Below are positions 1-10,500 of a DNA stretch of 64,000 nt, one piece after another. Numbering within the stretch: position 1 is the first letter of the stretch; every line of letters starts with the position of its first letter. Below the pieces are notes generated by a model. It was not told the DNA's origin and ran no database searches. It saw only the letters and a program-made list of their open reading frames with translations. Source of the stretch: JBCCSZ01 sp039821145 (GTDB lineage Bacteria > Bacteroidota > Bacteroidia > Chitinophagales > Saprospiraceae); NCBI GenBank assembly GCA_039821145.1, contig JBCBOS010000004.1, forward strand, positions 248,001 to 312,000, written 5' to 3'. The translations under genes were made by a program, and so were the position numbers.

Positions 1-758
1 TCTCCCTTGAACTTTGCCCCTGCAATCAGCGCGGCGATGTCGAGGGTAAAGATCTTTTTGGACTGAAGATTTTCCGGTACATCCTGCTTGACGATCCGCC
101 AGGCAATCCCTTCCACGATGGCCGTCTTTCCCACTCCAGGCTCTCCCACGATGATGGGGTTGTTCTTTTTGCGCCGCGACAGGATGTGCAGCACCCGACG
201 AATCTCCTCATCGCGCCCAATGATGGGGTCCAACTTTCCGGATTCGGCCCGTTCGTTGAGGTTGATGGCAAATTTGGCCAAGGCATTGTACTGCGTATCG
301 GCATGTTGATCGGTCACTTTTCGCCCCTTGCGCAACTCCTCGATGGCCTCTCTCATCCCCTTGCCCGTGGCACCGAGATTTTTGAGTATTTCAGCCCCTT
401 TGTCACTGCCTTGCAGAATGCCCAACAGCATCAATTCGATGGAAATGAAATCATCTCCAAAGTCTTTGAGCATTTTCTTGGCCCTGCTGAGCGCCTTATT
501 GGCCTCCTTGCTGAGAAACTGCTTGCCATCGCCCTTGACTTTGGGTGTTTCTTGAATGGCATCGGCCAGGCTGCGCTCCAGGGCTGCCATGCCCACGCCC
601 ATTTTCTGGAACAAAAACTTGGGAACGTGCTCATCGATTTCCATGATCCCTTTGATCAAGTGCTCGGTGGAGACGATCTGCTGGCTCAATCCAGCGGCGA
701 TTTGCTGTCCTTTGAGGATGGCTTCCTGTGCCTTTGTGGTGAAATTGTCGTAGGTCAT
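1..758 (-). CDS. clpB: ATP-dependent chaperone ClpB, N-terminal part (cut by window edge)
   Basis: This is the first ~252 residues of ClpB, the AAA+ disaggregase that threads aggregated proteins through a hexameric ring together with DnaK. The start MTYDNFTTKAQEAI and the double Clp-N repeat (about residues 1-145) are typical of Bacteroidota ClpB. They are followed by LDPIIGRDEEIRRVLHIL and the first Walker A motif GEPGVGKT near residue 205, which belong to nucleotide-binding domain 1. The frame stays open to base 1, so the rest of the gene lies to the left. ClpB is favoured over ClpC because of the overall N-domain sequence; the ClpB middle domain that would settle it is outside the window. 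The next gene upstream on the same strand ends 48 bp away, so the two may be co-transcribed. Confidence 0.93.
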   Translation of the reverse strand, partial: MTYDNFTTKAQEAILKGQQIAAGLSQQIVSTEHLIKGIMEIDEHVPKFLFQKMGVGMAALERSLADAIQETPKVKGDGKQFLSKEANKALSRAKKMLKDFGDDFISIELMLLGILQGSDKGAEILKNLGATGKGMREAIEELRKGRKVTDQHADTQYNALAKFAINLNERAESGKLDPIIGRDEEIRRVLHILSRRKKNNPIIVGEPGVGKTAIVEGIAWRIVKQDVPENLQSKKIFTLDIAALIAGAKFKG

Positions 759-806
759 GTGTATGTGAGTTATCTTAACTTTCTGTTGATGAACAAAGCA
801 GCTGGT

Positions 807-1253
807 TCAATGTTTGGCCCCCTCGCTGTCTGACTGAGGGCCGGGATGATTCTCCAATTGTTGCCGGAGCGATGCGATGCGGGTCTGACGTTCCAGCGAA
901 TACACCTTTTCCACCTCTCCCGCACGGTCGAGTACTCGGATGGTCCGGCTGAGAAATGCCTGCGCCCGTGGGCTCTCCCCTTGTGCTGAGAGCAGCTCCC
1001 CTTTGGTCTGCAAAAGATTGGCCAAGAGTTCGAATTGGCTGGGGTGCCAATCTACACTTTTGAGCCATTGGTCAAAGTCCTGCTCACTCCATCCTTCCAT
1101 CTGATGTGGATCGACATCCAGAATCTCGTCATAGGCTTGGCTGATGACCTCCAGTAGGGGGTTGGGATCGGCGGCGCGCTTCAGTTCCATGATCCGCCCT
1201 GCCACGAGGCTGGCTTGCCGGATCAAACGCATGATGTAATCTTCCTGAAGCAT
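807..1253 (-). CDS. DUF6483-like small protein
   Basis: This is a 148-residue, mostly helical cytoplasmic protein without signal peptide or membrane segment. The start MLQEDYIMRLIRQ was chosen because this opening is typical of the DUF6483 family, whose members begin with a similar Q-D-Y-I-M-R block; the longer upstream extension is low-complexity and not conserved-looking. The C-terminal half (about residues 85-130) has a TPR-like feel (LLANLLQTKGELLSAQGESPRAQAF), but no clear repeat count can be given. No catalytic motif is visible and the function is unknown. It lies directly upstream of clpB on the same strand. Confidence 0.7.
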   Translation of the reverse strand: MLQEDYIMRLIRQASLVAGRIMELKRAADPNPLLEVISQAYDEILDVDPHQMEGWSEQDFDQWLKSVDWHPSQFELLANLLQTKGELLSAQGESPRAQAFLSRTIRVLDRAGEVEKVYSLERQTRIASLRQQLENHPGPQSDSEGAKH

Positions 1254-1403
1254 GCTGCAAAATAAGGAACTAGCCTCTAAACGGATAATTTTTTGGTCAT
1301 TTTGGAGCAAATGCCCGACGAACGGAGGAATTGGGCCGAGGGATTGGGCAGGGGCGAGCGGAAGTCCCCACAAATTTTTTCCCACAAAAAAATGACAAAG
1401 AAA

Positions 1404-1435
1404 CTTTACAAAAGCCCGAAATTGTTATAATTTTG
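1404..1435 (+). promoter_or_regulatory. Putative Bacteroidota promoter of tRNA-Gln
   Basis: The -7 box TAATTTTG at 1428-1435 fits the Bacteroidota consensus TAnnTTTG exactly. It sits about 30 bp before the mature 5' end of the tRNA. A weaker CTTTAC element at 1404-1409 is at about the right spacing for the -33 region. The assignment rests on consensus and position only. Confidence 0.5.
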
Positions 1436-1464
1436 CAGTCCGACTTAGATAAAGTTGGTGGAAC

Positions 1465-1536
1465 AGACCTATGGTGTAATTGGCAACACAGCAGATTTTG
1501 GTTCTGTAATTCTAGGTTCGAGTCCTAGTAGGTCTA
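1465..1536 (+). tRNA. tRNA-Gln (anticodon TTG)
   Basis: A full cloverleaf can be folded. The acceptor stem pairs AGACCTA (1465-1471) with TAGGTCT (1529-1535), followed by discriminator A. The D arm contains GGTGTAATTGGCAAC. The anticodon stem GCAGA/TCTGT holds the loop TTTTGGT with TTG at the anticodon position. The T arm is CTAGG-TTCGAGT-CCTAG. No CCA is encoded, as is usual in this phylum. A terminator follows within 20 bp, so it is probably a single-gene transcript. Confidence 0.95.
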
Positions 1537-1550
1537 CAAGAGAAAAACAA

Positions 1551-1590
1551 AAGCGTCTGGCTGTCAACAGCTTAGACGCTTTTTCTTTTT
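1551..1590. terminator. Bidirectional intrinsic terminator between tRNA and convergent gene
   Basis: The arms AAGCGTCT (1551-1558) and AGACGCTT (1574-1581) pair, with T-rich tracts on both outer sides (TTTTTCTTTTT on plus; the complement of AAAAACAAAA on minus). It ends the tRNA transcript and could also serve the minus-strand gene that stops at 1748. Confidence 0.75.
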
Positions 1591-1747
1591 CTGGATTGTT
1601 GATCTATTGCCGCTTTTCTTCGATTTGCTCCTTGCCCAATACTTGTTTGGCCCTCCTTGTATTCAGTTGGACGAGGCTGGCTTTGATCCTTGAAACAGAA
1701 GAAGCTGCCCCTACTCTCCGATACACGCCTGATTGTCCAACAAAAAA

Positions 1748-4048
1748 TTATGGTGCCGGACTGACCTTGATGAGTTTAACTGGATTAAGGACAAATCCAT
1801 CCACTTCTACATTGATCACAAAAACTCCATTTGGAATCTTCGACAAATCCAAGGTTTGCCTGTGTAGTCCTCTTGCCAAAAGACCTGCTTGGAAATACAG
1901 GACCCTTTGCCCCAAATGATTCACCACAGAAAATGAGACACTACTTGCTAACGGAAGATCAAACACAACATTGATGTCATTGGTAAATGGATTTGGGAAA
2001 GCTTTTACAGCCCTGCCTACATTTTGTGTAGTAGCCTCCTCTGACGGATCATCGAATGTTCCCATCGGACGGAGGGCATCTTGCCCATCCATGGAAATCG
2101 TTTTCCAAGGGCCACCAAAACCGAGACAATCGGGATCGGGCAGACCGGGAGGCGTACAACAATTGGCCTCCAAATATTCCATAAAGGAAGGTTCCTCCAC
2201 GCCATTGGTCAGCAAAACATTGTCGTGTCTGATTGATATTTTGTACCAACCACTTTGCTCAACCGTAAAGCGGACTTCATCCCCTGGCTGAAATGGCAAC
2301 CACGCCCCATCACTGAGTCGTTGTACATGCCAGGAATAGTAAGACATGCAAGCGGGATTGGTGACTTTGGCAACATATTCTCGATGGCCCTGTCTGGGAT
2401 TCTCTGCTATACAAGGATCAAAAATTCCACACTGCTGATTCAGGGTAAATGGCCCAATGCAGCTTCCTGGCGAAAAATCCCATTCGACTTTGTCTACATG
2501 CTCCATCACATTTTTTATGGCGTTCAATACGTTTATATTGCTGGTATCGTACAAGCGCCAGTAGTTGTCTTCTTCTGTGCCGCCAGTCAGAAAATTCCCT
2601 TTGCAATCGCATAGGGTCAGACCCAGTCGGGCAGGTATTTGCAAAAAGGTATTGTTGCCATAAAACTCATCTCTCACCCTACAGAAATATTCCTCTAGCC
2701 ACCAGATTTTGCAATCCTCGGGTAGATTCGCCAGCCAACCTCCATCAGAGTAGAAGTAGGTTAGGTCTTGAGGGGCTGCTGCCAAAGTCGTCCCATCACC
2801 GCAATCATACGTAGGCTGGTCACAGCAATAATTGTTTATCAACGGTTCGTAGCCCGCACAATTGAAATCGAAGTAAATCGAAGAAGGGGTTGTCTCATAA
2901 GGACAGCCCATTGGACTGATCCCTCCCTCGTGCCTGTCTGCGTCTTTGTCGATGTATCTTCCCCCAAAACCATGGCAAGGGTCAATGACCGCCTGATGGT
3001 ATTCGAATGTACTGCAGGGGGAGGTTTCAAAATCAGGTGGGATATATGCCGGGGCATTGTTTCCACACAGGTTTCGATCATTGCGCAAAGGATGCTCTCG
3101 GGGCCGTGCCGCAACCATGTTAAAATCAAATAGCAGACTGTCTGTATCAGCATACTTGTAGGAAGCTTGTGCGTTGAGTAGCAATGGCTGCCCCATACAG
3201 TCTGCATACTCTCTGATCTTCTTCATCAAATGGTGCCCATTTTCGTACCCTTCGTCAAACTTTGACACTTTGAAAAATTGTCCAAAATGAATGGCTGTAT
3301 ACCCGGCATTGATGTATTGCATGGCAGAATAAAAATACCACATCATCGCCTCAATATTTGACAAATCTGGTGTCTCCTTGAGGTTGGGTTGTTTTTTCAC
3401 CTCGCTCGAATCGAAGGCGATGCGGTCAAAAGAAAAGTTGGTAATGTTCGCATAAAATGTCGCATCAAATCCGGGGCAATCACTGAAAACATCTTTGACA
3501 AATTGCGGGATTTTCACACTGTCAACATCTGGCGTAATGATCTCGAATACAGCGGCCTGAATAATGGGTCTTCTAAGACCTGCACAATCGTAGGCACTGT
3601 TGACATCGCAGACAAATCTTCGCATCCTCCGTTGAAATGAATAGTCCAATGTACTTGATGCCACAGGGTTCAGCCTGGTTTCTTTTCCCCATGAAAAAGC
3701 AGATCTGGCAACGAAGGTAGCTCCCATATCAACCATCATTTGGATGCTTGCACAGTATTTCTCAGCCCCTTCCGGAGAGCAAGGACCGTGTGCCGTAGAA
3801 ATTTCTTCCATGGCAAACATTTTCGATAGATAGCGGTTGATGGCATAACAATTTTCGATGTAGGGATCACCAACAGATGGACAATTCTGGTCGGAAAAAC
3901 TACAAATCGTTCTTGGTTGTCCACCACATTTGTATGGCTCGCAGGAGTTGAGGTCGGCCTGTGATTCGGCGGCACTACAGTCCATGTTTTGTGCAAACGA
4001 ACTATCCAAAACAAAAGCACAGGCAATAAGTAATAGTAAATATTTCAT
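1748..4048 (-). CDS. Secreted Cys-rich protein with T9SS type A sorting domain
   Basis: This 766-residue exported protein starts at MKYLLLLIACAFVLDSSFAQ, a clear signal peptide; the 22 residues upstream in the same frame are not plausible. The mature part is rich in cysteine (for example SCEPYKCGG, CDVNSAYDC, YCCDQPTYDCG, LCDCKG), which suggests many disulfides outside the cell. The last ~80 residues, beginning near AFPNPFTNDINV and ending in a beta-strand rich tail with PVKLIKV, look like a T9SS type A sorting domain, so the protein is expected at the cell surface or released. The central part (AMMWYFYSAMQYINAGYTAIHFGQ) has a barrel-like alternation, possibly glycosidase-like, but no known family is recognised. 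It is divergent from the copper-oxidase gene at 4532. Confidence 0.8.
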   Translation of the reverse strand: MKYLLLLIACAFVLDSSFAQNMDCSAAESQADLNSCEPYKCGGQPRTICSFSDQNCPSVGDPYIENCYAINRYLSKMFAMEEISTAHGPCSPEGAEKYCASIQMMVDMGATFVARSAFSWGKETRLNPVASSTLDYSFQRRMRRFVCDVNSAYDCAGLRRPIIQAAVFEIITPDVDSVKIPQFVKDVFSDCPGFDATFYANITNFSFDRIAFDSSEVKKQPNLKETPDLSNIEAMMWYFYSAMQYINAGYTAIHFGQFFKVSKFDEGYENGHHLMKKIREYADCMGQPLLLNAQASYKYADTDSLLFDFNMVAARPREHPLRNDRNLCGNNAPAYIPPDFETSPCSTFEYHQAVIDPCHGFGGRYIDKDADRHEGGISPMGCPYETTPSSIYFDFNCAGYEPLINNYCCDQPTYDCGDGTTLAAAPQDLTYFYSDGGWLANLPEDCKIWWLEEYFCRVRDEFYGNNTFLQIPARLGLTLCDCKGNFLTGGTEEDNYWRLYDTSNINVLNAIKNVMEHVDKVEWDFSPGSCIGPFTLNQQCGIFDPCIAENPRQGHREYVAKVTNPACMSYYSWHVQRLSDGAWLPFQPGDEVRFTVEQSGWYKISIRHDNVLLTNGVEEPSFMEYLEANCCTPPGLPDPDCLGFGGPWKTISMDGQDALRPMGTFDDPSEEATTQNVGRAVKAFPNPFTNDINVVFDLPLASSVSFSVVNHLGQRVLYFQAGLLARGLHRQTLDLSKIPNGVFVINVEVDGFVLNPVKLIKVSPAP

Positions 4049-4531
4049 AAGCTTTAGATTAAAAAAATTGAGTAAATATGACGTGTGAACAGTGGCCACA
4101 ACAAAAAAGATCAAGGCTTTGTGAGACGTGGCACGAATAGACCTTCTTCAAATACAGTAGTAAGATAAAAGGTTTTGCGTAGCATTCTAGATTTGGAGTG
4201 GTGGAAAAGCCAACACACATCACAAAATCCCACCATCCATAAAATACAAGCTTACTGGTATTTATTATCCCTCCACAATCGCTTACTTTTGTTTATTGGG
4301 GGACCACGGCATCTACACTGTCTGTTTTCCCATCTCACGCTCCCCCCTTTCCACCTCTTTTTGTCCCCATGGACGCAGAGGCTTCTCTTTGACACACAGC
4401 ACAAAATACAAATGAGCATCAATTCAGGTGCAGCAGTCTGAAGGCTGACTGGCCGGATTTGATTTTTTTGGATGTACCCAATGGTGTGCAACGATTTGTG
4501 CAACCAGTGGGGTGAGGTAAATTCATCACAC
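4049..4531. promoter_or_regulatory. Divergent intergenic region with one consensus -7 box
   Basis: This 483-bp spacer separates two divergent genes for T9SS-exported proteins, so both promoters should lie here. On the plus strand TACTTTTG at 4284-4291 is a perfect TAnnTTTG box, which would give a leader of about 235 nt for the oxidase gene. No convincing -33 partner was found. On the minus strand only imperfect boxes were seen. The open frames in this stretch do not look coding. Confidence 0.4.
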
Positions 4532-7500
4532 ATGGAAAAAAGAGTACTACTAACCTTTCTGGCTTTCGGCATTGTGGGCCTTCTGTTGGCCAATGGAGGA
4601 GATGATCCCATCGTGACCCTCTGCTCGGGCAAGAAGATGACTTGGAAAGACTATCAATTGACCAAGGAAATGTTGTCTTACCAATACGACATCGAAATCG
4701 ACTACATCTCGGCAAACGAAGACTTTGTTTCGTTTGCGCCTTCGATGATGAACAGCTCCCAAGGGGCCTGGAGTTCGGTGATCGACATGCCGCTGATCGC
4801 TGCCGCCATGGCCAACCTGCCCGATGGAAAAGTGCTCATGTGGTCGGCCAAGGACAAACTTTCTTTTGGAGGGAATCTCGGGCGGACCTGGACAGCTGTC
4901 TATGATCCGCAAACCAACAATGTATCGCAGTTTTTGATCGACCAGACCAATCACGATATGTTTTGCCCGGGCATCTCTACCTTGCCAGATGGCAGACTCA
5001 TCGTCACGGGTGGGTCCAGCAGCAACAAGTCAAGTATCTACGATCCGTTTACAGAGAGTTGGAACACCGGGGGGAACATGAAAATTCCTCGGGGATACCA
5101 TTCCAATGTCACCCTGGCCAGTGGGGCGACCTTTGTGATTGGGGGGTCCTGGAGCGGAGGAACCGGGGGGAAGAATGCAGAAGTCTGGACCGAAAAAAGT
5201 GGCTGGTTCAAATTGCCGGGTGTGCCCGTAGAGGTCATCACAGAGGGGACCAATTCGAGCCAACCCACCCAACGAGATGATTTTTTTCCCTGGCTCTGGG
5301 TAGCGCCCAATGGCAAGCTGTTTCACGCCGGTCCCAGCCAAACCATGCACTGGATCGATACGGAGGGAGTGGCCTCTTGGTCGTCTGCTGGCCAGCGAGC
5401 GGATGATCCTTATTCTGCCACTGGAAATACGGTCATGTACGATGTGGGAAAAATCCTGAAATTGGGCGGAGCCCCCACCGCAGGGCGAGGAGGAAACGCC
5501 AACAACAGAACCTACATCATCGACATCAATGGCAATGATCCAGTCGTTACGCGGGTGGGCAATTTGGCGTACAGCCGGGCCAACATGAACAGTGTCGTGC
5601 TGCCTACAGGAGAAGTATTGGCCGTTGGAGGTCTGGCCCAAGGGCGGGAGTTTACGGATGCCAATTCGAGATTGTTTGCAGAGCTTTGGAGTCCGGATAC
5701 CGAGCAGTGGACCACCATGGCCCAACTCTCTGTGCCCAGAAATTACCACAGCACCGCCATTTTGATGAAAGACGGAAGGGTGATCTCCGCTGGTGGGGGA
5801 CTTTGTGGGGGCTGCTCGGCCAATCACCCGGATGCACAAATTTTCAGCCCTCCCTATTTGTTCAATCCAGATGGTACGCTGGCGACTCGCCCGGTGATCA
5901 CAAGCTTTCCTGCTTCTGCTGATTTCAATTCCAAGACCATTGTGGAAACGAATGCAGACATTCAGGATTTTGTCTTCATCAGACTGTCCGGCGTCACGCA
6001 CAGCAACAACAACGACCAGCGAAGAATTCCCGTTCGTTTTTCTCGGATTGGAACCAATCGGTACGAACTGGACATCCCAAATAGAAACATTCTCCCTCCG
6101 GGAAATTACATGCTCTTTGCCCTGAATGCCAATGGCGTACCCAGCGTGGCAGAGACCGTCAAAATTGGCGATGACATCAACGATTGTACCCCTCAGTCCA
6201 ATCCCGACTTTGGGGGCAATGGCCTCACAGCTCAGTACTACAACAATAAAAACTTGACCAATCTTGTCAATGTACAAGTCGACCCAACGGTCAACTTCAA
6301 TTGGGGCAGTGGGTCTCCAGCTTCGGACATTGGCAGAGATACCTATTCTGTGAGATGGGAAGGCAGAATCAGGGTGCCGCGAGCGGGGACTTATACTTTT
6401 TTTACCAATTCCGATGATGGTGTTCGATTGTGGGTAGACAACAAACCCATTGTCGACGACTGGACCAATCATCCCGCCACTGAACGGGCAGGAATGATCT
6501 ATCTCGAACCAGATGTCTACTATACCATCAAGCTCGAATATTTTGAAGATGGAGGCGATGCACTTGTCCAACTCAAGTGGGCTGGACCAGGGGTCGAAAA
6601 GGAAATCATCCCCTCTCAGAATTTGTTCCCCGAAAATTGTCTGGAAGTCATCGGTACCATTTCTGGTGACCAAAGTGGCGAATACGGATTCGATCCTGAC
6701 AACTTAACGGGTACTGCCGCCTCTGCCGGAATCGGAAACTTGCAATACCAATGGGAAATGAGGACGGCCAGCGTCTGTGGTGAGGAAAATTATGGACCGT
6801 GGACAGAAGTACAAGGCGGAAGCCAAAACCTAAGCATCGGCCCTTTTGATGGCTACAAACAACAATACCGACGAGGTGTGAGATCAGATTTTTGCTTGGG
6901 CGATTACCTCTATTCCAATGCCATCACCATCACCAACACCTGTTATGCCGGATGTGATCCCCCCTCTGTGGACTGCCTCTGCCCCTACTCTTCGGGCATC
7001 GATACCGATGGAGACGGGCTGGACGACGATTGCGACCTAGACGATGACAATGATGGCATCCTCGATGTGGTGGAAAACAACTGCCAGAGCAATTTGGCAC
7101 TAACGGCCACGGCGGCATCCAGCTCCATAGGCTCTGGTGGACTGCCCTCGCGAATCAATGATGGAGATGCCAACACCAATTGGGCCGGAGGGTCTGTTGC
7201 TCATACAGGAGCTTCCTCCCCTCATGAATGGATCGAGCTGGATTTGGGGCGCCAAACCTTCCTCAAGGACATCCGTCTTTGGAACCGAACAGATTGCTGC
7301 TCTGACAGGGCTTCCAACGCCTATCTGTTGGTCTCATCTGATCCCTTTCCTGCCAATACGAATCTCACGGCTGCCTTGAACAACGCAACGCTTACGTATC
7401 AATTTGGAAACATGTCTGGGGTACCGTCTCAAAGTGTTTCCATCCAAGCAATGGGTCGATACATTCGAGTCCAAAAGTCTGGCAATAATCCCGGAGGAAA

Positions 7501-10500
7501 TGTTTTGAACCTTGCCGAGATTCAGGTTTTTGGAAATTGCGATTCAGACAATGATGGCATCATCAATCAGTTGGATGCAGACTCTGACAATGATGACTGC
7601 CCCGATGCCTTGGAAGGGGGAGCCATGGCCAACTACAACGACCTACAAGGCAATGCCATCGGCGGAGGAGTAGACGAAAATGGAATTCCTCTGCTGATCG
7701 GAGCAGCGGGCCAATCCCTGGGTTCGGCTCTGGATACCAGCCAACAAGACGATGAGTGTTTTGCCTGCGACATAGAAGAACTGACGGATGGTCTGACCTA
7801 CGAGAGCATCCGCTTTGCAGCCTCTACCATCGACAATTCCTATGTCTACGAATGGGATTTTGGAGATGGCAACTTGGCCAGTGGCCCCACTGCTGATCAT
7901 ACCTATGTGGCTCCTGGCGAGTACAATGTCATCCTGACCGTCGAAAAGAGTTTTGGCCCGCAAGAATACGAAGCAGAAGATGGCGCTCTCTCCGGAGGAA
8001 CCCTTGTTGCCAATAACAATGCAGGCTATTCCGGGACTGGCTACATCGACTATCCTGCTGCTTCTGGAACAGATGTAAAGGCAAGCTGGGCCATCGACCG
8101 ACCCATTGGGGAGAGTGGCAGCATTTCCATCCGATATGCCGCCCCCGGAAGCGATCGCCAATTGCAATTGGTGGTCAATGGAATCGCGCTGCAGGACATC
8201 ATTTTTCCAGCTACCAGTTCTTGGTCAGATTGGCAAACGGTCAGCATTTCAAACGTCGAATTGCAAAAGTTGGTCAACCAAATAGAACTCCGCGCCACCT
8301 CTGCCCCCGGTCCCAACATCGACCTGTTGACCATTGCCACTGCACAGTCTACGGCCTTTGATTTTTGCAATGCAACACAAATCATCGCCCCGGCTCCCAT
8401 CACCCTCAGACCCAATAACAGCAACAGCATTTTGGTTGACGAAACAAATGAAAAAATCTGGATTGTCAATCCCGACAACCATACTGTCACCGCCATTGAT
8501 GGATCATCGCTGGCCAAAGAGCGGGAAATCGCAGTGGGAGAACGGCCCACTTCTTTGGCACAAGCCACGGAGGGGTTCATCTGGGTGGTCAGTCAAGAAT
8601 CACATTCCATCTCCGTGCTCAACCCCTTGAATGGCAATGTGGAGCAAGTCATTGCGTTGCCTCGCGGGACAGACCCATACAGCATTGTCTTTTCCATCGA
8701 TGGCCAACACGCTTTGGTCAGTCTGGAAGCAACGGGACAGATTGTGAAAATCGATGCCAGTAGCAAAGCCATCGTTGCCACGATGGACTTGGGACCAGAT
8801 GCCAAAGGGATGACGCCAAGGGTGCGCGGCCTTGCCATGACAGCTGACAATCGCCTGCTGGCCACTCGCTTTCTCTCCGATGATGTATCCGGTCAAATCT
8901 TTGAAATCGACCCGATCAACATGACCGTTGTCAGGACACTTGCCTTGGCGAATGATCCCGGCCCGGATACGCCCAATGGTTCTCGCGGAATCCCTAACTA
9001 CCTGAGTCGGATTGTCGTCAGTCCAGATGGCAACAGAGCCTGGATTCCCTCCAAAAAAGACAACATCAATCGGGGGACATTCAGAGATGGACAGGCACTG
9101 ACCCACGACAACAGCATCCGGGCCATCATTTCCAAACTTGATTTGATCAACAACAGAGAACTGCTGAACGAACGCATAGATTTCAACAATCGAGAAATGG
9201 CCGTTGCGGCTGCCTTTAGCCCATCTGGTGAGCTGATCTTTGTGGCCCTCCAAGGCAACAACGAAGTCCAAATTGTCAACGCTTGGACAGGCGCCATTCT
9301 CGGATCGATTGCCACCGGGGCAGCTCCCCGAGGTCTTGTGGTAGATGAAGCAGGCAGGCTGTTTGTGCAAAACTTCATGGACAGAAGTCTCTCTGTCTTT
9401 GACGTGTCGGCCTTCTTCAACAATGGCAATGGCCCTTACAGCGAACTGGCCGAGCTTGGACTGGTCAGCAACGAAATTCTCTCGCCCCAAGTGCTATTGG
9501 GCAAACAGATTTTCTACAACGCTGCCTCTGCTCAGATGAGTCTGGAAGGCTACATCAGTTGTGCAAGCTGCCACTTGGAAGGTGGGCAGGACGGACAGGT
9601 GTGGGATTTCACCGACAGAGGGGAAGGGCTTCGGAATACGACCTCCCTTAGAGGACGGGGAGCCAATGGACACGGAAGACTGCACTGGTCGGCAAACTTT
9701 GACGAAATCCAAGACTTTGAAGGAGTCATTCGACGCCATTTTGGTGGAACTGGTTTCATGACTGATGCAGATTTCATTGCCACGCAAGATCCATTGGGAG
9801 AACCCACTGCTGGCAAGAGTGCAGAGCTGGATGCCATCGCCGCCTATGTTGTGTCGCTGTCCGAAAAAGCCAAAAGTCCCTACCGCAATGCCGACGGCTC
9901 CTTGAGTGCAAAAGGAAGCCTTGGAAAGCAAATTTTCATCGACAACAATTGCAGCTCTTGCCACGGTGGCCCAGCCTTCACAGACAGTCCTTCCGGGCTG
10001 ATGCACGACATTGGGACCATCAAAGCCAGCAGCGGCAATCGCTTGGGTCGACAACTCAAAGGAATCGATACCCCTACCCTTCGCGAACTGTGGATGACAG
10101 CCCCCTATCTTCACGATGGTTCTGCCACCACTTTGGCCCAAGCAATCGAGGCACACCAAAGCGTTTCCTTGTCAGCGCCCGAACTGGATCAACTGGTCTC
10201 CTTCTTGCAACAGATCGATGAGAATGAGTCTGAGATCACAGGTCCAGCCTTCTCCCTCAGCATCACTCAACCACTGGACGACAGCCAATTCACAGTGGGC
10301 GAATCCGTCCCCTTGGCAATCGAGACCAATCTTTCCAACATCAGCCAAGTTGTCTACTATGCCAATGGAATAGAAGTTGCCTCCTCCTCCACTGCCCCTT
10401 ACCAGGCAGAATGGACCAATCCTTCGCTTGGAGAGTATGAACTGTTTGCAAAAGCCATTCACGGCAGTCAAAACATCGGCACAGTAGCCGCCCCGGTTTG

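Noticed and set aside
5030..6673. 547-residue open frame antisense to the copper oxidase gene
   Set aside because: It lies wholly opposite a gene with clear catalytic motifs, has low-complexity composition typical of antisense translation, and shows no domain.
8600..9490. 296-residue antisense frame opposite the propeller region
   Set aside because: Shadow of the plus-strand gene, no family features.
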